This document shows, in pieces, positions 29,025-37,327 of a DNA stretch of 64,000 nucleotides (position 1 is the stretch's first letter; each line of letters begins with the position of its first letter). The notes below the pieces were generated by a model that was not told the origin of the DNA, searched no databases, and was given only the letters and a program-made list of their open reading frames with translations. This stretch comes from Myxococcus stipitatus (lineage in GTDB: Bacteria > Myxococcota > Myxococcia > Myxococcales > Myxococcaceae): contig NZ_CP147913.1 of the NCBI RefSeq assembly GCF_037414475.1, forward strand, positions 2,356,001 through 2,420,000, written 5' to 3'. The position numbers were made by a program, and so were the translations under genes.

Positions 29025-31421
29025 ATGCGAAGCAGTCTTGGCATGCTGTGGTCGTGGGGGCTTGGCGTGACGTTGGCCCTGTCCCTGGGCGCATGTGGTA
29101 CGGAGCCGAGGGATGGGATTTCGCAAGAGGGCGACAAGGCGTCGACGCATGAGCGCCTAGGAACCTCGTTGGCCTGGGACCCCTATGCGGACGCGGTGGC
29201 GTCGGGCACCACGGCGACGGTGCTCAACGCGAACGCGGCCCTGGGCGCTCCGGACGGGCAGGCCGCGACGCTGCTGGGCTTGCTCAACACGGCGCTGGTG
29301 CTGGACCTGGGTCAGGGCGAAGAAGGTACCGGTGACCTGCGCGTCCACTACCAGGGCCTGTCCTTGGCGCTGGTGGCCCAGGTGGACTTCCTGAAGGCGG
29401 ACGGGACCTTCATTGCCTCCAGTCCGTTGCACCTGGTGGAGCTGGGCCTGGGGACCCATGTGGCGGTGGCGACCTACTCGGGGAACATTCCCTATCGCTA
29501 CGTACGCCTGCGAGGCTCGGTGCTCGCGCTCTACCTGGTGGATGCGGTGGAGACGTCGCTGCGGCCCATCTGTGGTGATGGGAAGCTGGGCGGGGCCGAA
29601 CTCTGTGACGACGGCAACCAGCTCTCCGGCGACGGCTGCAACAGCGTCTGCCAGGTGGAGCCGGGCTACACCTGCACGGGGGAGCCGAGCGTTTGCGACA
29701 ACAACCGCGCACCCACGGTCGACCCTGCTCACGCGACCACTCTCGAGGACACGCCGGTGAACATCACCATCACCGCGGCGGACCCGGATGGTGACACCCT
29801 CAGCTACTCCTACACCACGCCTGGCCATGGCACGCTCGCGCTCTCGGGGGCGACGGTGACGTACACCCCGAACGCGAACTTCGCGGGCCAGGACACCTTC
29901 CAGGTCACGGTCTCCGACGGCAGGAAGCAGGCGACGGCCACCGTCACGGTCACCGTGAGCCCGGTCAACGACGCGCCCGTGGCGGTCTCCGCCTCCGTGA
30001 CGGTGAGCTTCAACACGTCGACGCCCATCACGCTGGTGGCCACGGACGTGGAGGGGGATGCGCTCACGTTCACCACGACCGCTCCGGCACACGGAACGCT
30101 GTCCGGGAGGGGCGCCCAGTTGCTCTACACGCCGAACGCGGACTTCCAAGGGCAGGACCAGTTCACCTTCGTGGCCAATGACGGCGCGCTGGACTCCAAC
30201 ACCGCCACCATCAGCATCACCGTCCGGGGGCCGCCCGTCTGCGGCGACGGCTACCTCGACTCGGGTGAGGTGTGCGACGACGGCAACCGCGTCGCGGGCG
30301 ACGGATGCCGGGCGGACTGCAAGGGCGTGGAGCTGTGCGGTGACGGCCTGGTCGACAGCGTCGCGGGCGAACAGTGCGACGATGGCAACACGACCCCGGG
30401 AGATGGCTGCGACGCCGCGTGCCAACTGGATGCGTTCACGAACGTGCCCCCGACACTCATCAGCGGGATGCTGAACTGCTCCTCGGCCAACTCGAACACG
30501 GGGCGCAAGGCGGCGGTGGATGCACTGGGGCGCTTCTATGTCGTCATGCGGTGTGATGGCGCGGCCTATGTCAGCGTCAGCGTGGACCGTGGCCACACCT
30601 GGGTGGGGCCCACGGCCCTGGGCATCACCAACGCGGCGGAGGTCGCGATTGAAGGAGGCCCCACCGGGGTCGCGTATGTCGCGGCCACCAGCGCAGGCTC
30701 GGTCGTCTTCACCCGGACGGTTGACGCGGGAGCCAGCTGGGAGGCTCCCCGAGTCATCGGCACGGCCGCCAACCCCACCGTCAGCCTGGATTCCATGGGC
30801 GATGCCCTCTACATCTCCGTCTCGAGAGGCAGCACGGGGGTCCGCGTGCTCCGGAACTTCGCGCGGGGCGCGGGCGACTTCCTCGCGACAGACGTGGACC
30901 AGAACAACGCCTTCTTCGATGTCCTCGTGGACAAGGTCAGCGGAGATGTCTTCTCGGTGAGCGATGACCCCTCGTTCCGGATCCGCCGCAGCACCGACCA
31001 GGGGACGAACTTCGACCCACAGACTTCCGCGCCAGGGCAGGCGTTCTTCTCGGATTGGACGGGCTCCAACGGCTTCATCTACGTCACGGGCACCTTCGGG
31101 GACGACAACGTGGACGTCATCCCGATGTCCGCGCCAGGGACGAGCACCCAGGTTCCGGGGCTCCCCACGGACGTCGGTCCTGGCCCCCTTCGAGCCATTG
31201 ACTCGGATGCGCTCGGCAACGCCTACGTCGTCACCCAGCGGGGGACGGGCAACATCCAGTTGGACCGGATGCTCGTGGGAGCCACTTCGATTCTGGCCGC
31301 GGACGCCAGGACGGTGGGCCCCGGCGCCTCGCCAGCGGTCGCGGCCCTCCCGTCGAACGGTGGCGCCCTGGTCGCCTATTCGAACGGCACCAGCGTCTAC
31401 GCCTCCGTCGTCGTGTACTGA
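29025..31421 (+). CDS. Large lipoprotein with Ig-like and DUF4215 Cys-rich repeats
   Basis: 798 aa from ATG 29025 with GGGGGAGA upstream; lipobox LSLGAC. An N-terminal ~180-aa beta domain is followed by a DUF4215 repeat ([23 protein letters not shown] type), two cadherin/Ig-like repeats ([19 protein letters not shown]..., then [10 protein letters not shown]...), and two more DUF4215 repeats. From about residue 490 there are BNR/sialidase-like strands ([34 protein letters not shown]) suggesting a beta-propeller. Cys pairs would be formed outside the cytoplasm. It probably works at the cell surface in adhesion or binding; no catalytic residues are evident. Confidence 0.85.
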   Translation: MRSSLGMLWSWGLGVTLALSLGACGTEPRDGISQEGDKASTHERLGTSLAWDPYADAVASGTTATVLNANAALGAPDGQAATLLGLLNTALVLDLGQGEEGTGDLRVHYQGLSLALVAQVDFLKADGTFIASSPLHLVELGLGTHVAVATYSGNIPYRYVRLRGSVLALYLVDAVETSLRPICGDGKLGGAELCDDGNQLSGDGCNSVCQVEPGYTCTGEPSVCDNNRAPTVDPAHATTLEDTPVNITITAADPDGDTLSYSYTTPGHGTLALSGATVTYTPNANFAGQDTFQVTVSDGRKQATATVTVTVSPVNDAPVAVSASVTVSFNTSTPITLVATDVEGDALTFTTTAPAHGTLSGRGAQLLYTPNADFQGQDQFTFVANDGALDSNTATISITVRGPPVCGDGYLDSGEVCDDGNRVAGDGCRADCKGVELCGDGLVDSVAGEQCDDGNTTPGDGCDAACQLDAFTNVPPTLISGMLNCSSANSNTGRKAAVDALGRFYVVMRCDGAAYVSVSVDRGHTWVGPTALGITNAAEVAIEGGPTGVAYVAATSAGSVVFTRTVDAGASWEAPRVIGTAANPTVSLDSMGDALYISVSRGSTGVRVLRNFARGAGDFLATDVDQNNAFFDVLVDKVSGDVFSVSDDPSFRIRRSTDQGTNFDPQTSAPGQAFFSDWTGSNGFIYVTGTFGDDNVDVIPMSAPGTSTQVPGLPTDVGPGPLRAIDSDALGNAYVVTQRGTGNIQLDRMLVGATSILAADARTVGPGASPAVAALPSNGGALVAYSNGTSVYASVVVY

Positions 31422-31441
31422 AGTCCACGGAGTCCCTGAGC

Positions 31442-31470
31442 CGCGCCTCCCAGCTTCAACGGGAGGCGCG
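31442..31470. terminator. Bidirectional hairpin between convergent genes
   Basis: CGCGCCTCCC (31442-31451) pairs perfectly with GGGAGGCGCG (31461-31470) over a 9-base loop between the lipoprotein gene and the convergent acetyltransferase gene. Confidence 0.65.
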
Positions 31471-31472
31471 CA

Positions 31473-31949
31473 TCAGCGAGGGTTGTTCTCTCCCCGCGGG
31501 CTCGACTCCAGCGACATGAGCACCTCCTCGACTCCGTCCTCGCCCGGCGGATTCTCGTGGGCCTCTTTGCGAAAGCCACACTTCTCGAGGACCCGAATCG
31601 AGCCGGTGTTGTGGACCGCCACCCACGCATGGAGCGGGCGTACCCGCTCGTGCTCGAGGAACTTCGAGAGCGCCTGGGTCGCCATGCCCTTGCCCCAGTG
31701 CTCGCGTCCCACCCAATAGGCCACGAAGCGGCGGCCATCCTGCCCCCAACTCCCCACGTACCCGACAACCCTTCCGTCAACGACGATAGTCCGCGTCACG
31801 TTCTCGGGGATGAGAACCCTCGTGCGCCAGTGAGTCATGAACGCATCGTGCTCCCGAGCTGGAAACGCAGCCATGCGCTGCGCTTCCGGGTCGCGCTGGT
31901 GCTCGAAGAAGATGGGAAGGTCAGCATCTGTGACGTCGCGGAGAATCAT
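31473..31949 (-). CDS. GNAT-family N-acetyltransferase (RimJ/RimL-like)
   Basis: 158 aa. The acetyl-CoA motif A region reads VAYWVGREHWGKGMATQAL (Gly-Lys-Gly at the pyrophosphate loop), preceded by the strand TRTIVVDGRVVGYVGSW and followed by VHNTGSIRVLEKCGF, the usual asparagine-containing C-terminal block. It probably acetylates a small molecule or protein amine. Its start overlaps the end of the monooxygenase gene by 4 bases, so the two are an operon. Confidence 0.88.
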   Translation of the reverse strand: MILRDVTDADLPIFFEHQRDPEAQRMAAFPAREHDAFMTHWRTRVLIPENVTRTIVVDGRVVGYVGSWGQDGRRFVAYWVGREHWGKGMATQALSKFLEHERVRPLHAWVAVHNTGSIRVLEKCGFRKEAHENPPGEDGVEEVLMSLESSPRGENNPR

Positions 31950-33172
31950 CCTGACAAAGCTCCGTAGGGGACCTGGGGTGTGACGAACGCAGCGGCAGCA
32001 TACTCGGGCAACTCGAACGCATTGGCCGCATGAGTGACGAGCTTTTCGAACACGCGCTCGAGCGGCTTCGAGGTGAGCATCCGGTAGAGCTGATTTCGCA
32101 GGACAAGGCCGGCTCGCGTACGGGGAGCGAAGAAGCCACCCACACGCTTCGCGCCATCCTGCGCCGGTGTCGCATAGGGCCGCATCCGGGCCTCGTAGCG
32201 AGAGAAGGCGTCCGAGTACGCATCGGGGCTCGCGAGCAACTCACCCGCGAGCACATACGCGCCCACCATCGCGAGGGGCGTGCCCTGCCCCCCGAGCGTT
32301 CCACCCCATGCCGCATCCCCGAGCAGCACCACACGGCCCTGGGAGTACCGCGCGAGCCGGACGGAGCCGACGGCGTCGAAGTAGACGTCCTCCGCCTCAC
32401 GAAGTCCCTCCACGAGCTGCCGCGTCTTCCACCCCGCCCCCGCGAAGGCCTCCGAGACCACCTGGCGCGCGGCAGCAGGGGAACGCTCATGCGAGCCGAG
32501 GGGCGCACCGGTGAAGACGAACAACGCGCGGACCTGGTTCACATCCTGTGCGCTGGTGACACTCACCCCGCGCCCCGGCTCGCTGTAGATGACGCCGCGA
32601 TGCCGCAGTCCCAGCTCGTTCGGCAAGGTGCAACCCGCGACGCGATACCCATGATGACTCAGACAGTCCTGGGCTGTGCCGAAGAGCAGCGAGCGCACAT
32701 TCGAGCGGAGTCCATCCGCGCCCACCACCAGGTCGAAGCGCCGCGGAGCCTGCTTTTCGAACTCCACCTCCACTCCGTCCGGGGTCTCGTGCAGCGCGGT
32801 GGGTGCGTCGCCGAAGTGGTACTCCACGCCCTCTCGCGTCCGCTCGAAGAGCAGCTGGCAGAGGTCTCCGCGGTGAAGCTCGACGTCGCCGCTCATCATC
32901 AGCGCGGGCAGCTCCACCAGCGTCCGCCCCGAGGCATCGAGGAGGGACTGCGCTCCCAACCGCGTCCGCCGTTCGTGGATGGCCTCCCACAGTCCCATGC
33001 GCTCCAGGACCGCGCGGTGCACGGGGCCTCGGAAGTCCACGGCCTGCCCGCCGATGCGCAGCGAACGGGCACGTTCGACGACGGTGATTCGCCACCCCTG
33101 GCTCGCGAGCCAACCCGCGAGTGAAGGACCTGCGATTCCTGCTCCAACGATGAGGACGTGGGGTCGTGACAT
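31946..33172 (-). CDS. FAD-dependent monooxygenase (PHBH-like)
   Basis: 408 aa from ATG 33172. It has the N-terminal dinucleotide motif GAGIAGPSLAGWL, the DG motif VVGADGLRSNVRS and the GD motif VVLLGDAAWGGTLGGQGTPLAM of group A flavin monooxygenases. Such enzymes hydroxylate aromatic rings or inactivate drugs such as tetracyclines. It is divergent from a GntR-TetR fusion regulator across 131 bases, with a perfect palindrome just before the regulator's ATG, so it is probably controlled by that regulator and induced by its substrate. The acetyltransferase is cotranscribed downstream. Confidence 0.9.
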   Translation of the reverse strand: MSRPHVLIVGAGIAGPSLAGWLASQGWRITVVERARSLRIGGQAVDFRGPVHRAVLERMGLWEAIHERRTRLGAQSLLDASGRTLVELPALMMSGDVELHRGDLCQLLFERTREGVEYHFGDAPTALHETPDGVEVEFEKQAPRRFDLVVGADGLRSNVRSLLFGTAQDCLSHHGYRVAGCTLPNELGLRHRGVIYSEPGRGVSVTSAQDVNQVRALFVFTGAPLGSHERSPAAARQVVSEAFAGAGWKTRQLVEGLREAEDVYFDAVGSVRLARYSQGRVVLLGDAAWGGTLGGQGTPLAMVGAYVLAGELLASPDAYSDAFSRYEARMRPYATPAQDGAKRVGGFFAPRTRAGLVLRNQLYRMLTSKPLERVFEKLVTHAANAFELPEYAAAAFVTPQVPYGALSG

Positions 33173-33285
33173 GCTGCGTACGGTGCACGCACGACCTGTC
33201 CTCCGCAATCCGGCCCACGGTGATGTTGCCCGGTGTTCTAGCTCAGGAGAGGGCATGTGTCGGGGCGTGCGGACGTCCCGCGAAC

Positions 33286-33297
33286 TGTACTAGTACA
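33286..33297. promoter_or_regulatory. Palindromic operator for the GntR-TetR regulator
   Basis: TGTACTAGTACA is a perfect 12-base palindrome, 6 bases before the regulator ATG in the shared promoter region of the divergent monooxygenase. TetR-family operators are commonly of this kind. Binding would repress the regulator and probably the monooxygenase operon. Confidence 0.6.
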
Positions 33298-33303
33298 AAC
33301 CCC

Positions 33304-34212
33304 ATGGCAACGGCCCCCTACCGGCGCATCGTCGAAGACGTGAAGAGACAACTCCGCACCGGCGCGCTCCAGCCGGGTGACCGGTTGCCATCCACCCGGG
33401 AGCTCGCCCGGCAATGGAAGGTCGCGCTCGCGACGGCGGCACATGCCATGAGGGTGCTCGCGGAGGAGGGTGTGGTGAAGGCCCTGCCGCGTGTGGGCAC
33501 TGTTGTCGCAGGTGGCACATCCCGGCCGAGCGCGACACGCGGCACGGCGGAGTCCACACGCGAGCGCATCGTGCGAGCGGCCATCTCCATGGCGGATGAC
33601 GAAGGCCTGCCAGCACTTTCGATTCGGGGAGTTGCCTCGAAGCTCGGCATGCCGGTGATGTCTCTCTACCGGTACGTCGCCAGCAAGGAGGTGCTGCTCG
33701 TGATGATGGCGGAGGCGGTGTTCGCGGACGAGCTGCTGCCACCGGAACCGCCCCCAGGGTGGCGCGCGCAGTTGGAGCTGGCGGCCCGGTTGGAGTGGCG
33801 GGTCTTCAAGCGCCACCCCTGGCTTGCGCGCGTGGTGAGTCTCACGCGGCCTCAGCCACAGCCTGGAGCGCTCGCCTACGCGGACTGGGTGATGCGGGCG
33901 CTTCAGGAGACGCGGCTCCCGGCGCAGGAGGTGATGCGTGTCCACGTGCTGCTCCACACGTTCGTGCAGGGCATCGCGGTCAACCTCGAGTCCGAGGCCG
34001 ACGCCATCGCCCAGACGGGCATGAACGACGAGGAGTTCATGCGGAGGACCGAGTCCAGCTTCCTCAACCTCGCGACGTCAGGGCGCTTCCCGCACTTCGC
34101 GAAGGTTCTCACCGGCTTGCGCACGGGCTTCGACCTGGACTTCGACGAACTGTTCGAGACGGGCCTGCGCGTGTGGCTCGACGGCCTCGAAGTACGGCTC
34201 GCGAGGCGGTAG
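33304..34212 (+). CDS. GntR-TetR fusion transcription regulator
   Basis: 302 aa. Residues ~1-70 form a GntR winged helix (YRRIVEDVKRQLRTGALQPGD, LPSTRELARQWKVALATA, ALPRVGTVV). Residues ~80-130 form a TetR helix-turn-helix (TRERIVRAAISMADDEGL, LSIRGVASKLGMPVMSLYRYVASKEVL), followed by a TetR_C-type ligand domain. Two DNA-binding modules in one chain is a known but uncommon arrangement. ATG 33304 is preceded by a palindromic operator rather than a good ribosome site. It is divergent from the FAD monooxygenase and probably represses it in the absence of a small-molecule ligand. Confidence 0.88.
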   Translation: MATAPYRRIVEDVKRQLRTGALQPGDRLPSTRELARQWKVALATAAHAMRVLAEEGVVKALPRVGTVVAGGTSRPSATRGTAESTRERIVRAAISMADDEGLPALSIRGVASKLGMPVMSLYRYVASKEVLLVMMAEAVFADELLPPEPPPGWRAQLELAARLEWRVFKRHPWLARVVSLTRPQPQPGALAYADWVMRALQETRLPAQEVMRVHVLLHTFVQGIAVNLESEADAIAQTGMNDEEFMRRTESSFLNLATSGRFPHFAKVLTGLRTGFDLDFDELFETGLRVWLDGLEVRLARR

Positions 34213-34229
34213 GGGCCGCTGGAACGCAC

Positions 34230-35258
34230 TCACAGGAACTCATCCCCTCCCCCGCCCTCCGGCGCCTGTGCGGAGAGGAGCACATTCCCGGACTGCTGCT
34301 CCACGCGGAGCCCCAGACCCATGGCCGTCAACTCCTCGAGTGCCACGAGGGTATCCATGACGGGCTGGACATCAGCCACCCGGTCAGGCGCGGCGATGCG
34401 CTCGAGACGCGCCCCCACCCGCTCCAACAGCATGTGAGATGGGAGTGCCTCGACGTACCGGCCATACAGATACGCGGGGGCGATCAACTGAGAGACCTCG
34501 GAAGGTGAGACGGTCGCGACGCTCGTATCGAAGCGCGCCCTCACCTCCTCCGCCGACGTGTCCTGACGCCACAGGCCGAGCAGCGACCGAAGGAAGTCCA
34601 TCAACGCCAGAGACTGGGGCGAACGCATCTGGGCCGAGGCGACCTCCAGCGCCCGTTCTGCGCGTGCGGAGTCGGGCTCGACGAAGAACAGCGGCAGCAC
34701 CTCCCCGATGCCAGGCGTGTAGAGCGGCTCGGCGAGCCGCTCCGGCGCCCCCGCGAACGAGCGCAGTGCCTCAGGCTCGAGCGGCTCTCCCGCGAGCCAA
34801 CGGCACCACAGTGCCTCCAGCGAGCCCTCGGAGAGCGACGCGCGGCGCAGCAGGTGGGTCCGCACCTGCTCCACGCCCCCGAACAACATGACAGCCACCA
34901 GGTCCTCGGCGGACGGCCCCTCGGGAAACTCGAGCGCGTCCGCCCCCGTCCAACGCGTGTACCGTTTGCGCTTCAGGTCGCGCTGGACCTCGCGCGCCAC
35001 CTCCCCCCACGCGGACCAGGGAATCCCCAGCGCCGCGTAATCCCTCCGGAGTCCCTCGTCAGCAGGGGCCGAGACCTCGTTGGGACGCTTCTTGAAGTCA
35101 GCTCGCACGCGCTGGAGCTCCTTCGCGAGCGCGGGCAGCTCATCCGCCGGACATCCACCCGTGAGGAGCCGGAGGCGGGAGACAGGCACGCCGGTCAACT
35201 TGAGCAGCCAGGATTTGAACGCGGACCAGGCAGGTGCGGAGATGTGTCGGACTTCCAT
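34230..35258 (-). CDS. Unknown cytoplasmic protein
   Basis: 342 aa from ATG 35258 with GAGGACAG upstream (an in-frame ATG at 35279 is possible). No signal peptide or membrane segment. The protein is mostly helical, rich in Leu, Ala, Arg and Glu, with blocks such as PSAEDLVAVMLFGGVEQVRTHLL and EALPSHMLLERVGARLERIAAP. The N-terminal WSAFKSWLLKLTGVPVSRLRLLTGG and the C-terminal ELTAMGLGLRVEQ are conserved-looking. I recognise no family and no catalytic motif. It is convergent with the GntR-TetR gene and lies downstream of the TetR gene on the same strand (143-base gap). Confidence 0.6.
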   Translation of the reverse strand: MEVRHISAPAWSAFKSWLLKLTGVPVSRLRLLTGGCPADELPALAKELQRVRADFKKRPNEVSAPADEGLRRDYAALGIPWSAWGEVAREVQRDLKRKRYTRWTGADALEFPEGPSAEDLVAVMLFGGVEQVRTHLLRRASLSEGSLEALWCRWLAGEPLEPEALRSFAGAPERLAEPLYTPGIGEVLPLFFVEPDSARAERALEVASAQMRSPQSLALMDFLRSLLGLWRQDTSAEEVRARFDTSVATVSPSEVSQLIAPAYLYGRYVEALPSHMLLERVGARLERIAAPDRVADVQPVMDTLVALEELTAMGLGLRVEQQSGNVLLSAQAPEGGGGDEFL

Positions 35259-35401
35259 GGTCTGTCCTCGGTGTTTCATCGGGCCAGATGACCTGTCCCA
35301 CCAGGATAGCCTCATGACCTGGAGGCGGACATCTTCGCGAGCGCGTGCCCGATGTACTCGCGCCCTTCTTCCTCCATGGGCGACCACCACACGCATGCGC
35401 C

Positions 35402-35980
35402 TCAGCGCTGCGCGGCGTCCAGGGCGGCCTTCAGCCGCGCATGCTGGCGCCGCAACGTGTCGCCGAAGAGGTCCGGGTCATCGGTGCCACGCGAAACGAT
35501 GAGCGCACCCTGCACTGAAACCACGAGGTCCTCGGCGAGTTCGCGCGCGGTGGCCGCGCCCACCCCCGCCTCCGTCAACATCGTGGCGAGCGCCTGCATC
35601 CACCGCTGGAAGGTCTGGGTCAGCTCGGCCTGGAACAGCTTGCGCGCGGTCCCCGTCACGAGCGCCGCGAGGATGCAGGGCCGGGTACCGCCCCCATAGA
35701 AGGAGCGCACGGCCGCGAACATGGCATCGAGCCGGCGGAGCGGAGGCCGCTCAGCGTTCAGCGCGCCGATGATGTCTCGCTCGAGCCAGGCCCCCGCCTG
35801 CTCGAGCACCGCGGCCCCCATGTCCTGCTTCCCGCCCGGGAAGTGGTGGTACAGGCTCGACTTGCCCAAGCTGGTGGCCGCCGACACATCCGTCAGGCTG
35901 GCGCCGTCGTAGCCGCGCTCCCGGAAGATTTCGAGCAGCCGCGCGACGATCTCCTCACGGGACATGAGTGGAGCTGGCAT
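35402..35980 (-). CDS. TetR-family repressor
   Basis: 192 aa from ATG 35980, with AGAGAGGTC upstream. Helix-turn-helix: GYDGASLTDVSAATSLGKSSLYHHFPGGKQDM, typical of the TetR/LmrA-YxaF group. The rest is the ligand and dimer domain; FYGGGTRPCILAALVTGTARKLF is characteristic. It is divergent from the alpha/beta hydrolase, and the shared promoter has two perfect TGTACC/GGTACA inverted repeats, so it most likely represses both genes. Confidence 0.9.
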   Translation of the reverse strand: MPAPLMSREEIVARLLEIFRERGYDGASLTDVSAATSLGKSSLYHHFPGGKQDMGAAVLEQAGAWLERDIIGALNAERPPLRRLDAMFAAVRSFYGGGTRPCILAALVTGTARKLFQAELTQTFQRWMQALATMLTEAGVGAATARELAEDLVVSVQGALIVSRGTDDPDLFGDTLRRQHARLKAALDAAQR

Positions 35981-35992
35981 GAGTGACCTCTC

Positions 35993-36008
35993 TGTACCTT
36001 TCGGTACA
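35993..36008. promoter_or_regulatory. TetR operator 1
   Basis: TGTACC (35993-35998), 4-base spacer, GGTACA (36003-36008): a perfect inverted repeat 12 bases before the tetR ATG. Confidence 0.65.
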
Positions 36009-36081
36009 GGGTAACGCCCCCACCCCCCACCCTCAAGGGACATTGTGCAGTGAGAGTTGCGCCGCGAAATCGGGCCTCTTA

Positions 36082-36101
36082 TGTACCGAACGCTCGGTAC
36101 A
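36082..36101. promoter_or_regulatory. TetR operator 2
   Basis: TGTACCGA (36082-36089), 4-base spacer, TCGGTACA (36094-36101): perfect 8-base arms with the same core as operator 1, 24 bases before the hydrolase ATG. Confidence 0.7.
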
Positions 36102-36125
36102 ATGAGCTTCCAACCGGAGTCGCGC

Positions 36126-37139
36126 ATGTCACCCTCGCAGAGCTCTCTTCCCACGCGTCGCGCCGTCGGCCTGCTGGCCGCGGCCGTGCTCACGCTCGCT
36201 GCTTTCCTCCCCTCGCAGGCCGCCCCCGCCGGGACTTCCGCCGACAAGCGCCGCGTGGAGTCCCAAGTGCGCTACCGCACCGCGACTCTTGACGGCGTGG
36301 AGGTCTTCTACCGGGAGGCGGGCCCGAAGGACGCGCCCGTGCTGCTGCTGCTGCACGGCTTCCCCACGTCCAGCCACATGTTCCGCAACCTCATCCCGGC
36401 CCTCGCGGACCGCTACCGCGTCGTGGCGCCGGACTACCCCGGCTTCGGCCAGAGCGCCGCGCCACAACGAGGGACCTTCGACTACACCTTCGACCGCTAC
36501 GCGACCCTCGTGGAGAAGCTGACCGAGCACCTCGGCCTGCGGCGCTACGCGCTCTACGTCATGGACTACGGCGCGCCGGTCGGCTTCCGCCTCGCGACTC
36601 GGCACCCCGAGCGGGTCACCGCGTTCATCGTCCAGAACGGCAACGCCTACGACGAAGGGCTCGCCGGGTTCTGGGACCCCATCAAGACCTACTGGAAGGA
36701 CCCCAGCCCGGCGAACCGCGAGGCGCTGCGCTGGCTGACGTCCTCGAAGGCCACGAAGTGGCAGTACACGAACGGAGTGCCCGACACGTCCCTGGTGAGC
36801 CCTGACGCGTGGACACACGACCAGGCGCTGCTGGACCGCCCGGGCAACGCGGACATCCAGCTGGACCTCTTCTACGACTACCGCACCAACCCGCCTCTGT
36901 ACCCGCAGTGGCAGGAGTACTTCCGGAGCCAACGCCCGCCGACGCTCGTGCTGTGGGGCAAGAACGACGAAATCTTCGTCGCGGCAGGCGCGACCCCCTA
37001 CCTGCGCGACAACCCCAAGGCTGAAGTCCATCTGCTGGAGACGGGCCACTTCGCGCTCGAGACGCATGGGCCGCAGATGGCCGAGCTCATCCGCGACTTC
37101 CTTGGCCGTCAGTTGGCGAAGAAGCGCGCGGAGCGCTAG
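36126..37139 (+). CDS. Exported alpha/beta hydrolase with an Asp nucleophile (dehalogenase/epoxide-hydrolase type)
   Basis: 337 aa from ATG 36126 (CCGGAG upstream; ATG 36102 also in frame). A Tat-like or Sec signal ([23 protein letters not shown]) precedes the fold. The oxyanion motif is [15 protein letters not shown]; the nucleophile elbow reads [13 protein letters not shown], so the nucleophile is Asp instead of Ser, as in haloalkane dehalogenases and epoxide hydrolases. The acid is in WGKNDEIF and the His in GHFALETHG. An exported member is unusual because the family is mostly cytoplasmic. Expression should be induced when the TetR protein releases its two operators. Confidence 0.88.
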   Translation: MSPSQSSLPTRRAVGLLAAAVLTLAAFLPSQAAPAGTSADKRRVESQVRYRTATLDGVEVFYREAGPKDAPVLLLLHGFPTSSHMFRNLIPALADRYRVVAPDYPGFGQSAAPQRGTFDYTFDRYATLVEKLTEHLGLRRYALYVMDYGAPVGFRLATRHPERVTAFIVQNGNAYDEGLAGFWDPIKTYWKDPSPANREALRWLTSSKATKWQYTNGVPDTSLVSPDAWTHDQALLDRPGNADIQLDLFYDYRTNPPLYPQWQEYFRSQRPPTLVLWGKNDEIFVAAGATPYLRDNPKAEVHLLETGHFALETHGPQMAELIRDFLGRQLAKKRAER

Positions 37140-37150
37140 CACCTCGTGCT

Positions 37151-37182
37151 GACGGAGCCGGTGTCGATGCCGGCTCCGTCTT
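37151..37182 (+). terminator. Terminator of the hydrolase gene
   Basis: GACGGAGCCGG (37151-37161) pairs over 11 bp with CCGGCTCCGTC (37170-37180), an 8-base loop, followed by TT. It lies 12 bases after the stop. Confidence 0.7.
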
Positions 37183-37327
37183 GCCGCAAGGCCCTCTCCC
37201 TGATGCGGGGAGAGATGTTCGAGAGCGAACGCACGCACCGCGTCTCCGCGCGACAACAGGCGCAAGGCCCCGCGTCGTCACGGCCTCGTCACACCCGCGA
37301 GCAGAGACTCGCGTGCGGAGGTGACAC

